Below, one piece after another: positions 26,008 through 35,973 of a stretch of DNA of 64,000 bases. The stretch covers positions 558,001 through 622,000 of the forward strand of contig NZ_CP117523.1 of NCBI RefSeq assembly GCF_036812735.1, written 5' to 3'. The DNA comes from Terrisporobacter glycolicus ATCC 14880 = DSM 1288. Lineage in GTDB: Bacteria > Bacillota > Clostridia > Peptostreptococcales > Peptostreptococcaceae. The translations under genes were made by a program, and so were the position numbers. The notes beneath the pieces were generated by a model that was given only the letters and a program-made list of their open reading frames with translations, was not told the origin of the DNA and did no database searches. Position 1 is the first letter of the stretch, and each line of letters begins with the position of its first letter.

Positions 26008-26886
26008 TTACATTTGTATACTTTTAAAATGATTAATAATAAAATTTTTGAATATTTGAACATTTTTTGGCGGGTTATCCATACATTTTGAGTAAAGATA
26101 TATTGATCGATTACAAAAAGGTTTTTTTATATGTAAGAATTTAATTCCATTATAATTATCAAGCTTCCATGAAATTTCGGGAATAAATGCAACACCTTGG
26201 CCAAATACAATTAGATCTCTTATGAATGAATTATTAGTGCTTTCAAAAGTTATATTAGGCTTAAATCCAGCAGTTTTACAAAAATCATAAATTAAATTTC
26301 TTAGATGACCCTGTCCGAGAGCTATGAAATTTTCATTTTTGGCTTCATATAAACTAATAGTGCCTTTATTTGCTAAAGGATGTTTAGGTGATACTCCTAG
26401 TAAAATCTCTTCATCAAGTAAACAGAATGAATTCTTATAAGGATTAGGCTTATTAGTACAGTACAAACATAAATCATAACTATCAAAGTTATTATCTAAA
26501 TTACTCAATGATTGAGTTAATTCTAATTGAATATCTGGATAAACAGACTTAAAATCGATTAGTATGTCTGAAATAATTGATGAGGCACAAAGTGATAAAA
26601 ACCTTACTTTTTTGTTTTTTTCAATTAAATCAAATTCTTTTACTTCATTGACTGTTCCATCGAGAATTACTAATGCCTCTTCTACTTTTTCACAAAAGTA
26701 TTTTCCAGCATCGTTTAAAATAATAGATTTTCCTCTTCTATCAAATAGTTTTACTTCCAATTCTTTCTCCAAATTACGAATAATTTTACTAAGAGCTGGT
26801 TGTGCAATTCGAAGTTCGTTAGCAGCCTTAGTCATATGTTCAGTTTTTGCAACTGTTAAAAAATATTTTAAGTGCAATAACTCCAT
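26008..26886 (-). CDS. LysR-family transcriptional regulator
   Basis: A 292-residue LysR regulator with a normal N-terminal helix-turn-helix (LKYFLTVAKTEHMTKAANEL, ending at residue 22, then IAQPALSKIIRNLE) and a standard effector domain (SPKHPLANKG, FGQGVAFIPE), of the CynR/CbbR-like subgroup. A TTG at 26889 precedes the preferred ATG at 26886, which is eight bases after GGGAG. It is divergent from the succinate-to-propionate genes, with a LysR-type palindrome in the intergenic region, so control of that pathway is likely. The effector might be succinate or an acyl-CoA, which is an inference. Confidence 0.92.
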   Translation of the reverse strand: MELLHLKYFLTVAKTEHMTKAANELRIAQPALSKIIRNLEKELEVKLFDRRGKSIILNDAGKYFCEKVEEALVILDGTVNEVKEFDLIEKNKKVRFLSLCASSIISDILIDFKSVYPDIQLELTQSLSNLDNNFDSYDLCLYCTNKPNPYKNSFCLLDEEILLGVSPKHPLANKGTISLYEAKNENFIALGQGHLRNLIYDFCKTAGFKPNITFESTNNSFIRDLIVFGQGVAFIPEISWKLDNYNGIKFLHIKKPFCNRSIYLYSKCMDNPPKNVQIFKNFIINHFKSIQM

Positions 26887-26908
26887 CAAATCAACTCCCT
26901 CAAACCTT

Positions 26909-26924
26909 TATACCCAAAAGTATA
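26909..26924. promoter_or_regulatory. LysR-type operator before the succinate-to-propionate locus
   Basis: TATAC (26909-26913) and GTATA (26920-26924) form an inverted repeat separated by six bases, close to the start of the lysR gene, the usual autoregulatory position for a LysR site. Confidence 0.5.
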
Positions 26925-26928
26925 TAAG

Positions 26929-26948
26929 ATATATATATATATATATAT
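26929..26948. repeat. (AT)10 dinucleotide repeat
   Basis: Twenty bases of uninterrupted AT repeat lie between the LysR-type palindrome and the -10-like TATAAT (26977-26982) of the transporter-pathway genes. Such tracts can vary in length by slippage. Confidence 0.95.
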
Positions 26949-27043
26949 TATACAAGTCTTGATAAAAAACCTACAATATAATTAAAAAAAATGATTTATA
27001 TAAATCGAAAAATTAATAAAAAATATTGTTGAGGGGGAAATGT

Positions 27044-28420
27044 ATGAGATTTGATTTTGCTAGTGTTTTTTTAAGCCCATACATACTGATGTTCTTAGCT
27101 ATTATTACAGGGCTTCTTTTTGGAAAAATAAAGTTTGGAAAGTTTAGTTTTGGTATATCAGGAGCTTTATTCACAGGGTTGTTTATTGGATGGGTAGCAT
27201 TTAAATATGCATCAAGTATACCAGGAAATGGTGGAGCATATGAAGCAGCACAGAGTTTATTAGACTCTGGGGTTATACCTAGCGAATTCTTTGATATATT
27301 TTTAATTCTATTTGTTGCGGCAGTGGGTTTACTTGCAGCTAAAGATATGGGGGTTGTATTAAAAAAGTATGGAGCAAAGTTCGTTATTTTAGGTATTGTT
27401 ATAACATTTTTTAGCGCTGCTACAACTTATATGGCAACTTGGTTTAGTAAAGATTCAAATACGTATGAAGTATCAGGCGTTTATACTGGTGCATTAACAA
27501 GTTCTCCAGGGCTTGCAGCAGCAATAGAAACAGCAAGAGGGCATGCGACTGAAAAGACTTTAAATTATGAAAGTATGATAGATGAAGAAAAAGTTAAGTT
27601 TTTAGAAATGGCTGGTGTGGATGAAAAAGATATACCGAAAGACGTAAATGCTTTTCAATTAACTGATGAAATAAAACAACAGTTTATTATAAATGCAGAA
27701 GCAAGTATAGGTGCAGGTCACGCTATAGGATATCCATTTGGTGTATTTATAGTAATATTAGCTGTTAATTTCTTACCATCTATATTTAAAATTGATGTTG
27801 AAAAAGAAAGACTGCAATATAGAAAAGAATTAGAAGATGCTAGAAAAACTTCTAAAGGTAAAAAAATTCCAGAAACAAAATTTGATATGTTAGGTTTTAC
27901 TATAGCATGTGTATTTGGATATTTAATAGGAAATATAAATATTTATCTACCATTTGTAGGATATTTTAGTCTAGGTTCTACAGGAGGAGTTTTAATTGGA
28001 TCATTAATAGTAGGTTATATAGGTAAATTTGGCAAAATTAGTTTTAGAATGGATGGAAAAATATTAGGTGTAATTAGAGATGTATCTTTAGTTTTCTTCC
28101 TTGCAATAGTAGGACTTAGATATGGATACAAAGCGATAGATGCCTTAGTTGGATCTGGAGCATTTTTAGCAATAATATCTTTAGTAATTGGAATAGTAGG
28201 TATGATGATAGGATTTTTACTAGGAAGATATGTATTTAAAATTAATTGGTTAATGTTATCTGGAGCAATATGTGGAGGTATGACTTCTACACCAGGTCTT
28301 GGAGCTGCAATAGAAGCAGCCGGAAGTGATGAGCCAGCTGCAGGATATGGTGCAACATACCCATTTGCTTTATTAGGAATGGTTATATTTACAATAATAC
28401 TGCACAAACTGCCTATGTAG
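27044..28420 (+). CDS. AspT/YidE-type membrane carrier, probable C4-dicarboxylate (succinate) transporter
   Basis: A 458-residue protein with two AspT/YidE-type transmembrane repeats of about five helices each. The paired signatures are TGALTSSPGLAAAIETA in the first half and GGMTSTPGLGAAIEAA in the second. It lacks the two RCK domains of longer YidE proteins; a short hydrophilic stretch (about 165-220) separates the halves. AspT exchanges aspartate for alanine. Here, as the first gene of a succinate-degrading locus, it most likely imports succinate or exchanges it for propionate, an inference from context. The ATG at 27044 follows GAGGGGG by six bases, which is better than the TTG at 27026. 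Confidence 0.8.
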   Translation: MRFDFASVFLSPYILMFLAIITGLLFGKIKFGKFSFGISGALFTGLFIGWVAFKYASSIPGNGGAYEAAQSLLDSGVIPSEFFDIFLILFVAAVGLLAAKDMGVVLKKYGAKFVILGIVITFFSAATTYMATWFSKDSNTYEVSGVYTGALTSSPGLAAAIETARGHATEKTLNYESMIDEEKVKFLEMAGVDEKDIPKDVNAFQLTDEIKQQFIINAEASIGAGHAIGYPFGVFIVILAVNFLPSIFKIDVEKERLQYRKELEDARKTSKGKKIPETKFDMLGFTIACVFGYLIGNINIYLPFVGYFSLGSTGGVLIGSLIVGYIGKFGKISFRMDGKILGVIRDVSLVFFLAIVGLRYGYKAIDALVGSGAFLAIISLVIGIVGMMIGFLLGRYVFKINWLMLSGAICGGMTSTPGLGAAIEAAGSDEPAAGYGATYPFALLGMVIFTIILHKLPM

Positions 28421-28454
28421 TATTTATATATAAATAATATTTAGGGGGGCAATT

Positions 28455-29966
28455 ATGGAAAGATTAAGATGTGAAAAATTAAAAGATAAAGTAATGACTC
28501 CAAAAGAAGCGGCAATGTTATTTGAAGATAATATGATTGTGGGAACTAGTGGATTTACCCCTGCTGGATACCCAAAAGCAATTCCACTTGAAATTGCAAA
28601 AAGAGCAGATGCGGGGGACAAAATAGATTTAACAATAATAACAGGAGCATCAGTTGGACCAGAATTGGATGAAGCTTTGACAAAATCAAAAGTGGTAAAA
28701 AGAAGATATCCATATCAAACTACTGGAGCAATGAGAAATGCAATAAATGATGATAGTGTTCAATATTGTGATATGCATTTAAGCCATACACCGCAATATG
28801 TTAAGTATGGATTTTTAGGAAAAATGGATATAGCTTTAATAGAGGCGGTTAGTATTACGGAGGAAGGTTATATAATACCATCTACATCAATTGGAAATTC
28901 AAATATATTTGCTGAAGTAGCAGATAAAGTAATAATAGAGATTAATATTTCTCAACCAATTGAATTAGAAGGAATACACGATATTTATGACTTGAAAAAT
29001 CCTCCAGAAAGAGAACCAATACCTTTAATTCATCCAGAAGATAGAATTGGTGAACCTTATATAAAATGCAATTTAGATAAGATTGTAGCAATAGTTTTTA
29101 CTGATTTGAAAGATAGAACTAGAGTAGTATCGCCTGTTGACGGAGTTTCAAATAAAATGGCTCAAAATATGATTGCTTTTTTAGAAAATGAAGTAAAAGA
29201 AAATAGATTACCAAAGAATTTACTTCCATTACAATCAGGTGTTGGAAGTGTTGCAAATGCTATTTTAGCTGGATTAGAAAATTCTAAATTTAAAGACTTA
29301 GTAGTTTATTCAGAAGTAATACAAGACTCAGTAATTGACTTAATTAAATCAGGAAAGGTTAAATTTGCATCAGGAACATCACTTACAATATCACCAGATA
29401 GATTAGATGATTTTTATGAACACTTTAATGAATATAAAAATCAAATAATTCTTAGACCGCAAGAAATAAGCAATAATCCAGAAGTTGCAAGAAGATTGGG
29501 AGTTATAGCTATAAATACAGCTATAGAAGTTGATATATATGGGAATGTAAATTCTACCAATATTATGGGGAGTAGAATGATGAATGGTATAGGAGGTTCT
29601 GGTGACTTCGCTAGAAATGGATATTTAACTATATTTACTACTGAATCTATAGCAAAAGGAGGAGATATTTCAAGCATAGTTCCAATGGTAAGTCATCATG
29701 ATCACACAGAACATGATGTAATGGTTATAGTAACAGAACAAGGAGTAGCCGATTTAAGAGGTTTATCACCAAAAGAAAGAGCAAAATGTATAATTGAAAA
29801 TTGTGCACATCCAGATTATAAAGAGGCTTTATGGAATTACTTTAATAAAGCTCAAGAAGGCAAATTTAAACACACACCTCACATATTAGAAGAAGCATTT
29901 TCTTGGCATGAAAGATTTTTAAAAACAGGTACTATGAAGCAATTTGCTTTGGAGGATGCAGATTAA
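28455..29966 (+). CDS. Acetyl-CoA hydrolase/transferase family CoA-transferase (succinate:acyl-CoA type)
   Basis: A 503-residue class I CoA-transferase of the Cat1/ScpC/AarC group. The N-terminal domain starts MTPKEAAMLF...IVGTSGFTPAGYPKAIP (shown in part), and the C-terminal catalytic domain includes GIGGSGDFARNGYL and EQGVADLRGLSPKERA. The enzyme moves CoA between carboxylates. In this operon the probable reaction is propionyl-CoA + succinate to propionate + succinyl-CoA, which closes the cycle with no ATP cost. It is 34 bases after the transporter gene with a GGGGGG site before the ATG. Acetyl-CoA as donor cannot be excluded. Confidence 0.9.
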   Translation: MERLRCEKLKDKVMTPKEAAMLFEDNMIVGTSGFTPAGYPKAIPLEIAKRADAGDKIDLTIITGASVGPELDEALTKSKVVKRRYPYQTTGAMRNAINDDSVQYCDMHLSHTPQYVKYGFLGKMDIALIEAVSITEEGYIIPSTSIGNSNIFAEVADKVIIEINISQPIELEGIHDIYDLKNPPEREPIPLIHPEDRIGEPYIKCNLDKIVAIVFTDLKDRTRVVSPVDGVSNKMAQNMIAFLENEVKENRLPKNLLPLQSGVGSVANAILAGLENSKFKDLVVYSEVIQDSVIDLIKSGKVKFASGTSLTISPDRLDDFYEHFNEYKNQIILRPQEISNNPEVARRLGVIAINTAIEVDIYGNVNSTNIMGSRMMNGIGGSGDFARNGYLTIFTTESIAKGGDISSIVPMVSHHDHTEHDVMVIVTEQGVADLRGLSPKERAKCIIENCAHPDYKEALWNYFNKAQEGKFKHTPHILEEAFSWHERFLKTGTMKQFALEDAD

Positions 29967-30098
29967 AAACAGAAGGATACTATAATTGAGGTGATAATAA
30001 AACTCTTTATCTTATAATAATGATAATTAAAAGATAATTTGGATAGAAATATTAAGATATATCTAATAAATGAAGATTACAAAATAGGGGGAAGTTCT

Positions 30099-31763
30099 AT
30101 GGAAAATAAAAATATTAAGGAATCCTTTGAAAAATGGGAAGAAGGGAAAGTAAAGAAAAGTTTAGTTAGATTCCCGGAAAGAAAAGAAGAATTTAAATTT
30201 GATACAGGAGAAGTTGTACAAAGATTATATTCTCCTCTTGATGTATCAGTAGATTATGAAAAAGATTTAGGCTATCCAGGACAATTTCCATATACAAGAG
30301 GCGTTCAACCAACTATGTATAGAGGAAAGCTATGGACAATGAGAATGTATGCAGGTTTTGCAACAGCAGAAGAATCTAATCAAAGATATAAATTTTTAAT
30401 AGAACAAGGATCTATGGGATTATCTGTTGCATTTGATTTACCAACTCAAATGGGATATGACTCAGATGATGCAATATCAGAAGGAGAAGTAGGAAAAGTT
30501 GGAGTAGCTATAGATTCTTTAGCAGATATGGAAATCTTATTTGATGGGATACCATTAGATAAAGTATCAACATCAATGACTATAAATGCACCGGCTTCTG
30601 TTTTATTAGCTATGTATATAGCCGTTGCTAAAAAACAAGGTGTAACACCAGATAAATTAAGAGGAACAATTCAAAATGATATATTAAAAGAGTATGTAGC
30701 AAGAGGAACATATATATTCCCAGTTAAGCCATCAATGAGGCTTATAACTGATATATTTGATTATTGTTCAAAAAATGTACCTAAATGGAATACTATAAGC
30801 ATCTCAGGTTATCACATAAGAGAAGCTGGAGCGAATGCAGTAGAAGAAGTTGCATTTACTTTAGCTGATGGTATCGCATATGTAAATGCAGCCCTTGAAG
30901 CAGGACTTCATATTGATGATTTTGCACCAAGGTTATCGTTCTTCTTTAATTCACATAACAACCTATTTGAAGAAGTTTCTAAGTTTAGGGCAGCAAGAAG
31001 AATATGGGCTAATATAATGAAAAATAGATTTAAGGCTGAAAATCCAAAATCTTGGGCACTTAAATTCCATACTCAAACAGCTGGTTGTACTTTGACAGCG
31101 CAACAACCAGAAAATAATATAGTAAGAGTTGCAATACAAACTTTAGCAGCTGTACTTGGTGGAACACAATCTCTTCATACTAATTCTAAGGACGAAGCTT
31201 TAGCCTTACCTACAGAAGACTCTGTTAGAGTAGCTCTTAGAACTCAACAAATAGTTGGATATGAAAGTGGAGCAGCTGATACTATAGATCCACTTGCAGG
31301 ATCTTATTACGTTGAAAGTTTGACAAATAAGATAGAAAAAGAAGCAATAGAGTTGATAGAAAAAATAGATGAATTAGGTGGAGCACCATCAGCAATAGAA
31401 AAGGGATTTATACAGCAAGAAATAATGGATAGTGCTTATAAATATCAAAAAGAAATAGAAAAAAATGAAAAGATAATAGTAGGAGTAAATAAATTTCAAG
31501 TAGAAGAAGAACCTCCAAAAGGTCTATTGAGAGTTGACCCTAAAGTAGGTGTAAGACAAAAAGGAAAAATAGAAGCTCTTAAAGAAAAAAGAGATAATGA
31601 AAAAGTAAAAGAAAGTTTAGAAGCATTAAGAAAAGCATGCGATGGCAATGAAAATATAATGCCATTTATCTTAGATGCAGTAGAAAGTTACGCTACATTG
31701 GGAGAAATATGTGGGATTATGAGAGAAGAATTTGGTGAGTATAAACAAACTGTAATGATATAA
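30099..31763 (+). CDS. mcmA1: Methylmalonyl-CoA mutase, catalytic (large) subunit
   Basis: A 554-residue TIM-barrel subunit without the B12-binding domain, which is encoded next door. It interconverts succinyl-CoA and (R)-methylmalonyl-CoA. Residues known to set substrate choice in the Propionibacterium enzyme are kept: Tyr84 in RMYAGFA and Arg202 in [12 protein letters not shown] (isobutyryl-CoA mutases carry Phe and Gln), plus His239 in [12 protein letters not shown]. The frame extends up to 30039, but GGGGGA at 30087-30092 fixes the ATG at 30099. The split mcmA1/mcmA2 arrangement and the neighbours MeaB and epimerase support methylmalonyl rather than isobutyryl specificity. Confidence 0.95.
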   Translation: MENKNIKESFEKWEEGKVKKSLVRFPERKEEFKFDTGEVVQRLYSPLDVSVDYEKDLGYPGQFPYTRGVQPTMYRGKLWTMRMYAGFATAEESNQRYKFLIEQGSMGLSVAFDLPTQMGYDSDDAISEGEVGKVGVAIDSLADMEILFDGIPLDKVSTSMTINAPASVLLAMYIAVAKKQGVTPDKLRGTIQNDILKEYVARGTYIFPVKPSMRLITDIFDYCSKNVPKWNTISISGYHIREAGANAVEEVAFTLADGIAYVNAALEAGLHIDDFAPRLSFFFNSHNNLFEEVSKFRAARRIWANIMKNRFKAENPKSWALKFHTQTAGCTLTAQQPENNIVRVAIQTLAAVLGGTQSLHTNSKDEALALPTEDSVRVALRTQQIVGYESGAADTIDPLAGSYYVESLTNKIEKEAIELIEKIDELGGAPSAIEKGFIQQEIMDSAYKYQKEIEKNEKIIVGVNKFQVEEEPPKGLLRVDPKVGVRQKGKIEALKEKRDNEKVKESLEALRKACDGNENIMPFILDAVESYATLGEICGIMREEFGEYKQTVMI

Positions 31764-31805
31764 AAATTAAAGAAATTAAAATAGATGTTTTGAGGGGGAA
31801 ATATA

Positions 31806-32216
31806 ATGAAACCTATTAGAGTATTAGTTGCAAAGCCAGGTCTTGATGGTCATGATAGAGGTGCTAAAGTTATAGCTAGAGCACTTAGAGATGCAGGAAT
31901 GGAAGTTATATATACAGGTCTTAGACAAACGCCAGAACAAATAGTTCAGGCGGCAATACAAGAAGATGTTGACGTAGTAGCTATGAGTATTTTGTCTGGA
32001 GCTCACAATCATTTACTTCCAAAAGTTGTTGATTTATTAAAAGATGAAGGCGCTTATGATGAAATATTGGTTATAGGCGGAGGTGTTATACCAGAAGAAG
32101 ATATACCATATTTAAAAGAAAAAGGAGTAGCAGAAATATTTACTCCTGGAACTCCAACATCTGTAACTATTAATTTTATAAAAGAAAACTTAAAGAAATT
32201 AGCACTAAATGATTAG
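31806..32216 (+). CDS. mcmA2: Methylmalonyl-CoA mutase, cobalamin-binding (small) subunit
   Basis: A 136-residue B12-binding Rossmann domain. The motif [16 protein letters not shown] supplies the base-off/His-on DxHxxG element in which the histidine replaces dimethylbenzimidazole as cobalt ligand. SILSGAH and [19 protein letters not shown], the other cobalamin-tail contacts, follow. It completes the mutase with the 554-residue subunit 42 bases upstream. GGGGG precedes the ATG. The length and sequence are those of the C-terminal domain of single-chain mutases. Confidence 0.96.
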   Translation: MKPIRVLVAKPGLDGHDRGAKVIARALRDAGMEVIYTGLRQTPEQIVQAAIQEDVDVVAMSILSGAHNHLLPKVVDLLKDEGAYDEILVIGGGVIPEEDIPYLKEKGVAEIFTPGTPTSVTINFIKENLKKLALND

Positions 32217-32227
32217 GAGAGAGTGTT

Positions 32228-33163
32228 ATGGAAAATCTTATAGAGGAACTTCTTAATGGCAATAAAAGAGCATGTGCAAGGCTTATTACTATGATTGAAA
32301 ATGAAGTTGATGGATATGAAGATTTCCTAAAACAAATATATAAACATACTGGGAAGGCTTATGTTATTGGTGTAACAGGTCCTCCAGGTGCAGGGAAATC
32401 TACATTTACTGATAAAATCGTTAAATTACTAAGAGAAAAAGATAAAAAAGTTGGTGTAATTGCCATAGATCCAACAAGTCCATTTACTAAAGGTGCCATA
32501 CTTGGAGATAGAATCAGAATGAATGACTTAAATACAGATAAAGGTGTATTTATACGTTCAATGGGAACCAGAGGAAGCTTAGGCGGATTATCAAATGCTA
32601 CTCAAGCAGCTATAAAAGTACTTGATGCGTATGGATGCGATTATATATTTATAGAAACTGTAGGTGTTGGTCAGTCTGAAGTTGATATAGTCAAAACGGC
32701 AGATACTACTATAATGGTTATGGTTCCAGGCCTTGGTGATGACATACAAGCGATAAAAGCTGGGGTAATGGAAATTGCAGATGTATTTGTAATTAATAAA
32801 GCTGATAAAGATGGAGCAAAAAAAACATCCATAGAAATTGAAATGATGCTTGATTTTAAAAATAATTGGGATTTTAGACCACCAGTAAGTTTGGTTATAT
32901 CAGAAAATGGAGAAGGAGTAGAAACTGCCTTTGAAAATATAACTAAACATAGAAAATATCTTTATGATAGCAAAGAAATATATAATAGAAGATTGAATCG
33001 TAATAAATTAGAAGTTAAAGAAATTGTCCATAGAAGAATTGAAAAAAAAGTTAATGAAATAGAGTCAACTAAAGATGTAGATACATTACTAGCTAAGACG
33101 ATAACCAAAGAAGCAGACCCATATACAATTGGGGAAAAAATTTTTGAAAGTATTATAAAATAA
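32228..33163 (+). CDS. meaB: MeaB/ArgK-family G-protein chaperone of methylmalonyl-CoA mutase
   Basis: A 311-residue GTPase that protects and reloads the B12 mutase. It has Walker A GPPGAGKST, the MeaB switch regions (IDPTSPFTKGAILGDRIRM; MGTRGSLGG; ETVGVGQSE), and NKAD for guanine recognition, then a C-terminal dimerisation helix. It begins 11 bases after the B12 subunit gene with an AGGAGAG site. The position inside the mutase operon supports the chaperone role over the old annotation as a lysine/arginine/ornithine transport kinase. Confidence 0.95.
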   Translation: MENLIEELLNGNKRACARLITMIENEVDGYEDFLKQIYKHTGKAYVIGVTGPPGAGKSTFTDKIVKLLREKDKKVGVIAIDPTSPFTKGAILGDRIRMNDLNTDKGVFIRSMGTRGSLGGLSNATQAAIKVLDAYGCDYIFIETVGVGQSEVDIVKTADTTIMVMVPGLGDDIQAIKAGVMEIADVFVINKADKDGAKKTSIEIEMMLDFKNNWDFRPPVSLVISENGEGVETAFENITKHRKYLYDSKEIYNRRLNRNKLEVKEIVHRRIEKKVNEIESTKDVDTLLAKTITKEADPYTIGEKIFESIIK

Positions 33164-33176
33164 GGAGGATTAAAAA

Positions 33177-33587
33177 ATGAATGTAAAAAATGTTGACCAT
33201 ATTGGTATTGCTGTAGTTAATTTAGAGGAAGCTTTAAAATTTTTTGAAGACGTATTGGGTTTAGAATGTCAAGGAACTGAGATCGTTGAAGATCAACAAG
33301 TAAAAGTTGGATTTTTACCAATAGGTGAAGCAGAGTTAGAATTCTTAGAATCTACAACTGAAGATGGTCCTATAGCTAAGTTCATTCAAAAGAATGGTGG
33401 AAGAGGCGGAATACAGCATGTTGCTTTAAGAGTTGATAATATAGAAGAAGCTATAGCAGAAATTCAAGAAAAAGGATATAGAATGATTGATGAAAAACCA
33501 AGATATGGTGCAGGAAATGCTAGTATAGCATTTTGTCATCCCAAAAGTACAAGTGGAATGTTATTAGAACTAAGTGAAAGAAAATAA
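33177..33587 (+). CDS. mce: Methylmalonyl-CoA epimerase
   Basis: A 136-residue vicinal-oxygen-chelate protein with two glyoxalase-like modules. [20 protein letters not shown] starts the first, with its metal-ligand His; [17 protein letters not shown] gives the second histidine, and MLLELSERK at the end supplies the last glutamate ligand. The enzyme interconverts the R and S forms of methylmalonyl-CoA, linking the mutase (R) with the decarboxylase (S). It lies 13 bases after meaB, with AAGGAGG before the ATG. The length is normal. Confidence 0.95.
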   Translation: MNVKNVDHIGIAVVNLEEALKFFEDVLGLECQGTEIVEDQQVKVGFLPIGEAELEFLESTTEDGPIAKFIQKNGGRGGIQHVALRVDNIEEAIAEIQEKGYRMIDEKPRYGAGNASIAFCHPKSTSGMLLELSERK

Positions 33588-33604
33588 GTCTTGGAGGGAT
33601 ATAG

Positions 33605-35152
33605 ATGTCTGTTGAAAAGTTAAATTTGCTTAAAAAAACTCGAGAAACAATAGAGCTTGGTGGTGGAGAAAAAAGAATTGAAAAACAACATAAATCAGGT
33701 AAATTAATTGCAAGAGAAAGATTGAATTTATTATTCGATGAAAATACTTTTGTTGAAGTTGATGCTTTTGTAAAACATAGATGTACAAATTTTGGAATGG
33801 AAAAACAAGCAGCTCCAGGCGAAGGTGTAGTATGTGGATATGGAAAAGTTAATGGAAGATTAGTCTATGCATATGCTCAAGATTTTACAGTCCTTGGTGG
33901 TTCGCTAGGAGAAATGCATGCTAAGAAGATAGTAAAAGTAATGGATTTAGCAATAAAAATGGGAGCTCCAGTAGTAGGACTTAATGATTCGGGTGGAGCA
34001 AGAATACAAGAAGCTGTAGATGCCCTTGCAGGATATGGTGGAATATTCTTCAAAAATACAGTAGCTTCGGGTGTTATACCTCAGATATCTGCTATAATGG
34101 GACCTTGTGCAGGTGGAGCAGTTTATTCACCAGCATTAACAGACTTTATATATATGGTAGATCAAACAAGTCAAATGTTTATAACAGGTCCACAAGTTAT
34201 AAAAACAGTTACAGGTGAAGAAGTAAGTGCAGAAGAATTAGGTGGAGCATCAACTCATAATACAACTTCGGGTGTAGCTCATTTTATAGCTCAAAGTGAT
34301 GAAGATTGTATAAATCAAATTAAAAAATTATTAAGTTTCTTGCCATCTAACAATACTGAAAAGACACCGTTAGTTGGAACAAATGACTCTCCAAATGTAG
34401 TATTAGATAAGTTAAATACTATCATTCCTGATGGATCAAATAAATCATACGATATGAAGGATATTGTATATGAAATAGTAGATGAAGGTGATTTTTACGA
34501 AGTACAACCTTTCTTTGCAAAAAATATAATAACTGGATTCTCAAGAATAAATGGTGAAAGTATAGGTATAATAGCAAATCAACCAAGTGCAATGGCAGGT
34601 AGTTTAGACATAAATGCATCAGATAAAGCAGCAAGATTTATAAGAACTTGTGATGCTTTCAATATTCCAATAATTAGTTTGGTAGATGTACCAGGATTTT
34701 TACCAGGTACAGAACAAGAATATGGTGGAATAATTAGACATGGTGCTAAGATGCTTTATGCATATAGTGAAGCAACAGTTCCTAAAATTACATTAATAAC
34801 AAGGAAAGCTTATGGAGGTTCTTATTTAGCGATGTGCTCGAAGGACTTAGGATCAGATGTAGTATTAGCATGGCCAACTGCAGAAGTTGCAGTTATGGGG
34901 CCTAGTGGTGCAGCAAATATAGTATTTAAGAAAGATATAAAAGATGCAGAAGATCCAGCAAAAATGAGATCACAAAAAATCGAAGAATATACAAATGAGT
35001 TTGCAACACCATATAAAGCAGCAGAAAGAGGATATATAGATGATGTTATAGAGCCAGAAGTTAGTAGAATAAGAATAGCCGATGCTCTAGATATGCTAGC
35101 ATCAAAGAGAGAAAGCAGACCATTTAAGAAACATGGAAATATACCTCTATAG
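33605..35152 (+). CDS. mmdA: Methylmalonyl-CoA decarboxylase alpha subunit (carboxyltransferase)
   Basis: A 515-residue biotin-dependent carboxyltransferase with two crotonase-like halves (N-terminal acyl-CoA and C-terminal carboxybiotin domains). Typical sequence includes GGARIQEAVDALAGYGGIF and GGAVYSPALTDF in the first half, and VDVPGFLPGTEQEYGGIIRHGAKML and GGSYLAMCSKDLG in the second. It transfers the carboxyl group of (S)-methylmalonyl-CoA to biotin on MmdC. The same family includes propionyl-CoA carboxylase beta subunits, but the co-encoded delta, BCCP and beta membrane subunits and the lack of a biotin carboxylase show that it works as a decarboxylase. GGAGGG precedes the ATG. Confidence 0.95.
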   Translation: MSVEKLNLLKKTRETIELGGGEKRIEKQHKSGKLIARERLNLLFDENTFVEVDAFVKHRCTNFGMEKQAAPGEGVVCGYGKVNGRLVYAYAQDFTVLGGSLGEMHAKKIVKVMDLAIKMGAPVVGLNDSGGARIQEAVDALAGYGGIFFKNTVASGVIPQISAIMGPCAGGAVYSPALTDFIYMVDQTSQMFITGPQVIKTVTGEEVSAEELGGASTHNTTSGVAHFIAQSDEDCINQIKKLLSFLPSNNTEKTPLVGTNDSPNVVLDKLNTIIPDGSNKSYDMKDIVYEIVDEGDFYEVQPFFAKNIITGFSRINGESIGIIANQPSAMAGSLDINASDKAARFIRTCDAFNIPIISLVDVPGFLPGTEQEYGGIIRHGAKMLYAYSEATVPKITLITRKAYGGSYLAMCSKDLGSDVVLAWPTAEVAVMGPSGAANIVFKKDIKDAEDPAKMRSQKIEEYTNEFATPYKAAERGYIDDVIEPEVSRIRIADALDMLASKRESRPFKKHGNIPL

Positions 35153-35166
35153 GAAGGTGATAAATA

Positions 35167-35541
35167 ATGAGTATAAGTCAATTATTAGAGGCATTGAAAG
35201 TAGATGCAGCCTCAATGCCGATGAGTGAACGTCTTTTAGCAGGATGTGCTACAGCATTATTATCTATGGGAGTTGTATTTATAGTATTAGTATTAATAGC
35301 TTTGATTATAAGAATAGTAAATGTAGCTCCAGAAGATAAAAAAAATAAGATGATGCAGATAAAGACTGATGAGAATAAAGAAGTTTTAGAAGAATCAAAT
35401 CTAGATAGTAATGATGATTTAATTGCAGTGATAACAGCAGCAATTATTGCTTCTGGAAATAAAAATATAATTGTTAAAAGAATAAGTAGAACAAATAACA
35501 TACAAAGTAACTGGGAAAAAACACATAATATAGAGGTATAA
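35167..35541 (+). CDS. mmdD: Decarboxylase delta subunit (OadG/MmdD family)
   Basis: A 124-residue small membrane subunit: one N-terminal helix (about 27-52, LSMGVVFIVLVLIALIIRIV), then a charged linker and a conserved C-terminal segment (DDLIAVITAAIIASGN). In MmdD and OadG proteins this C-terminal motif anchors the water-soluble transferase to the membrane pump. It is 14 bases after mmdA with GGAAGGTGAT before the ATG. The low overall similarity expected of the family is offset by position and by the AVITAAIIAS element. Confidence 0.88.
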   Translation: MSISQLLEALKVDAASMPMSERLLAGCATALLSMGVVFIVLVLIALIIRIVNVAPEDKKNKMMQIKTDENKEVLEESNLDSNDDLIAVITAAIIASGNKNIIVKRISRTNNIQSNWEKTHNIEV

Positions 35542-35558
35542 AATAGGGGGGACTAATA

Positions 35559-35942
35559 ATGATAAAAAATTACAATATAGTAGTAAATGGAAATACTTAT
35601 GAAGTTCAAGTTGAAGAACTAGGAGCAAGTGTTGAAAGTATTGTAAGACCACAAGATCAAGTAATATCTAAACCTACTGAAAAACAGGAAGTAGCTCAAA
35701 AAAAAGCTACGTCAGATCCTGTAAGAGGAAGCGGAAATGTATTAGCACCAATGCCAGGAACAATAAGTGATGTTAAGATAAGTGAAGGTCAAAATGTTGC
35801 TAAGGGTGATATTTTATTAATATTAGAAGCTATGAAGATGGAAAATGAAATATTAGCTCCAGCTAATGGTACAGTAAAAGAAGTAAAAGCTATTAAAGGT
35901 GCTTCTGTTAGCTCAGGAGATTTATTAGTTAGAATAGGATAA
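35559..35942 (+). CDS. mmdC: Biotin carboxyl carrier subunit of methylmalonyl-CoA decarboxylase
   Basis: A 127-residue biotinyl protein. The N-terminal strand region ([16 protein letters not shown]) is followed by a flexible linker (about residues 24-58) and a biotinyl domain, [20 protein letters not shown], carrying the biotinylation motif LEAMKMENE with the target Lys93. It shuttles CO2 from MmdA to the membrane pump MmdB. The linker is charged and short, not the Pro/Ala-rich type of many decarboxylases. GGGGGG precedes the ATG. It is 17 bases after mmdD. Confidence 0.95.
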   Translation: MIKNYNIVVNGNTYEVQVEELGASVESIVRPQDQVISKPTEKQEVAQKKATSDPVRGSGNVLAPMPGTISDVKISEGQNVAKGDILLILEAMKMENEILAPANGTVKEVKAIKGASVSSGDLLVRIG

Positions 35943-35973
35943 TTTTAAATATAGATAGAAGGGGGAAAAACCC

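Noticed and set aside
28015-28407. A 130-residue minus-strand frame
   Set aside because: It mirrors the coding sequence of the AspT-like carrier and has no start context; shadow frame.
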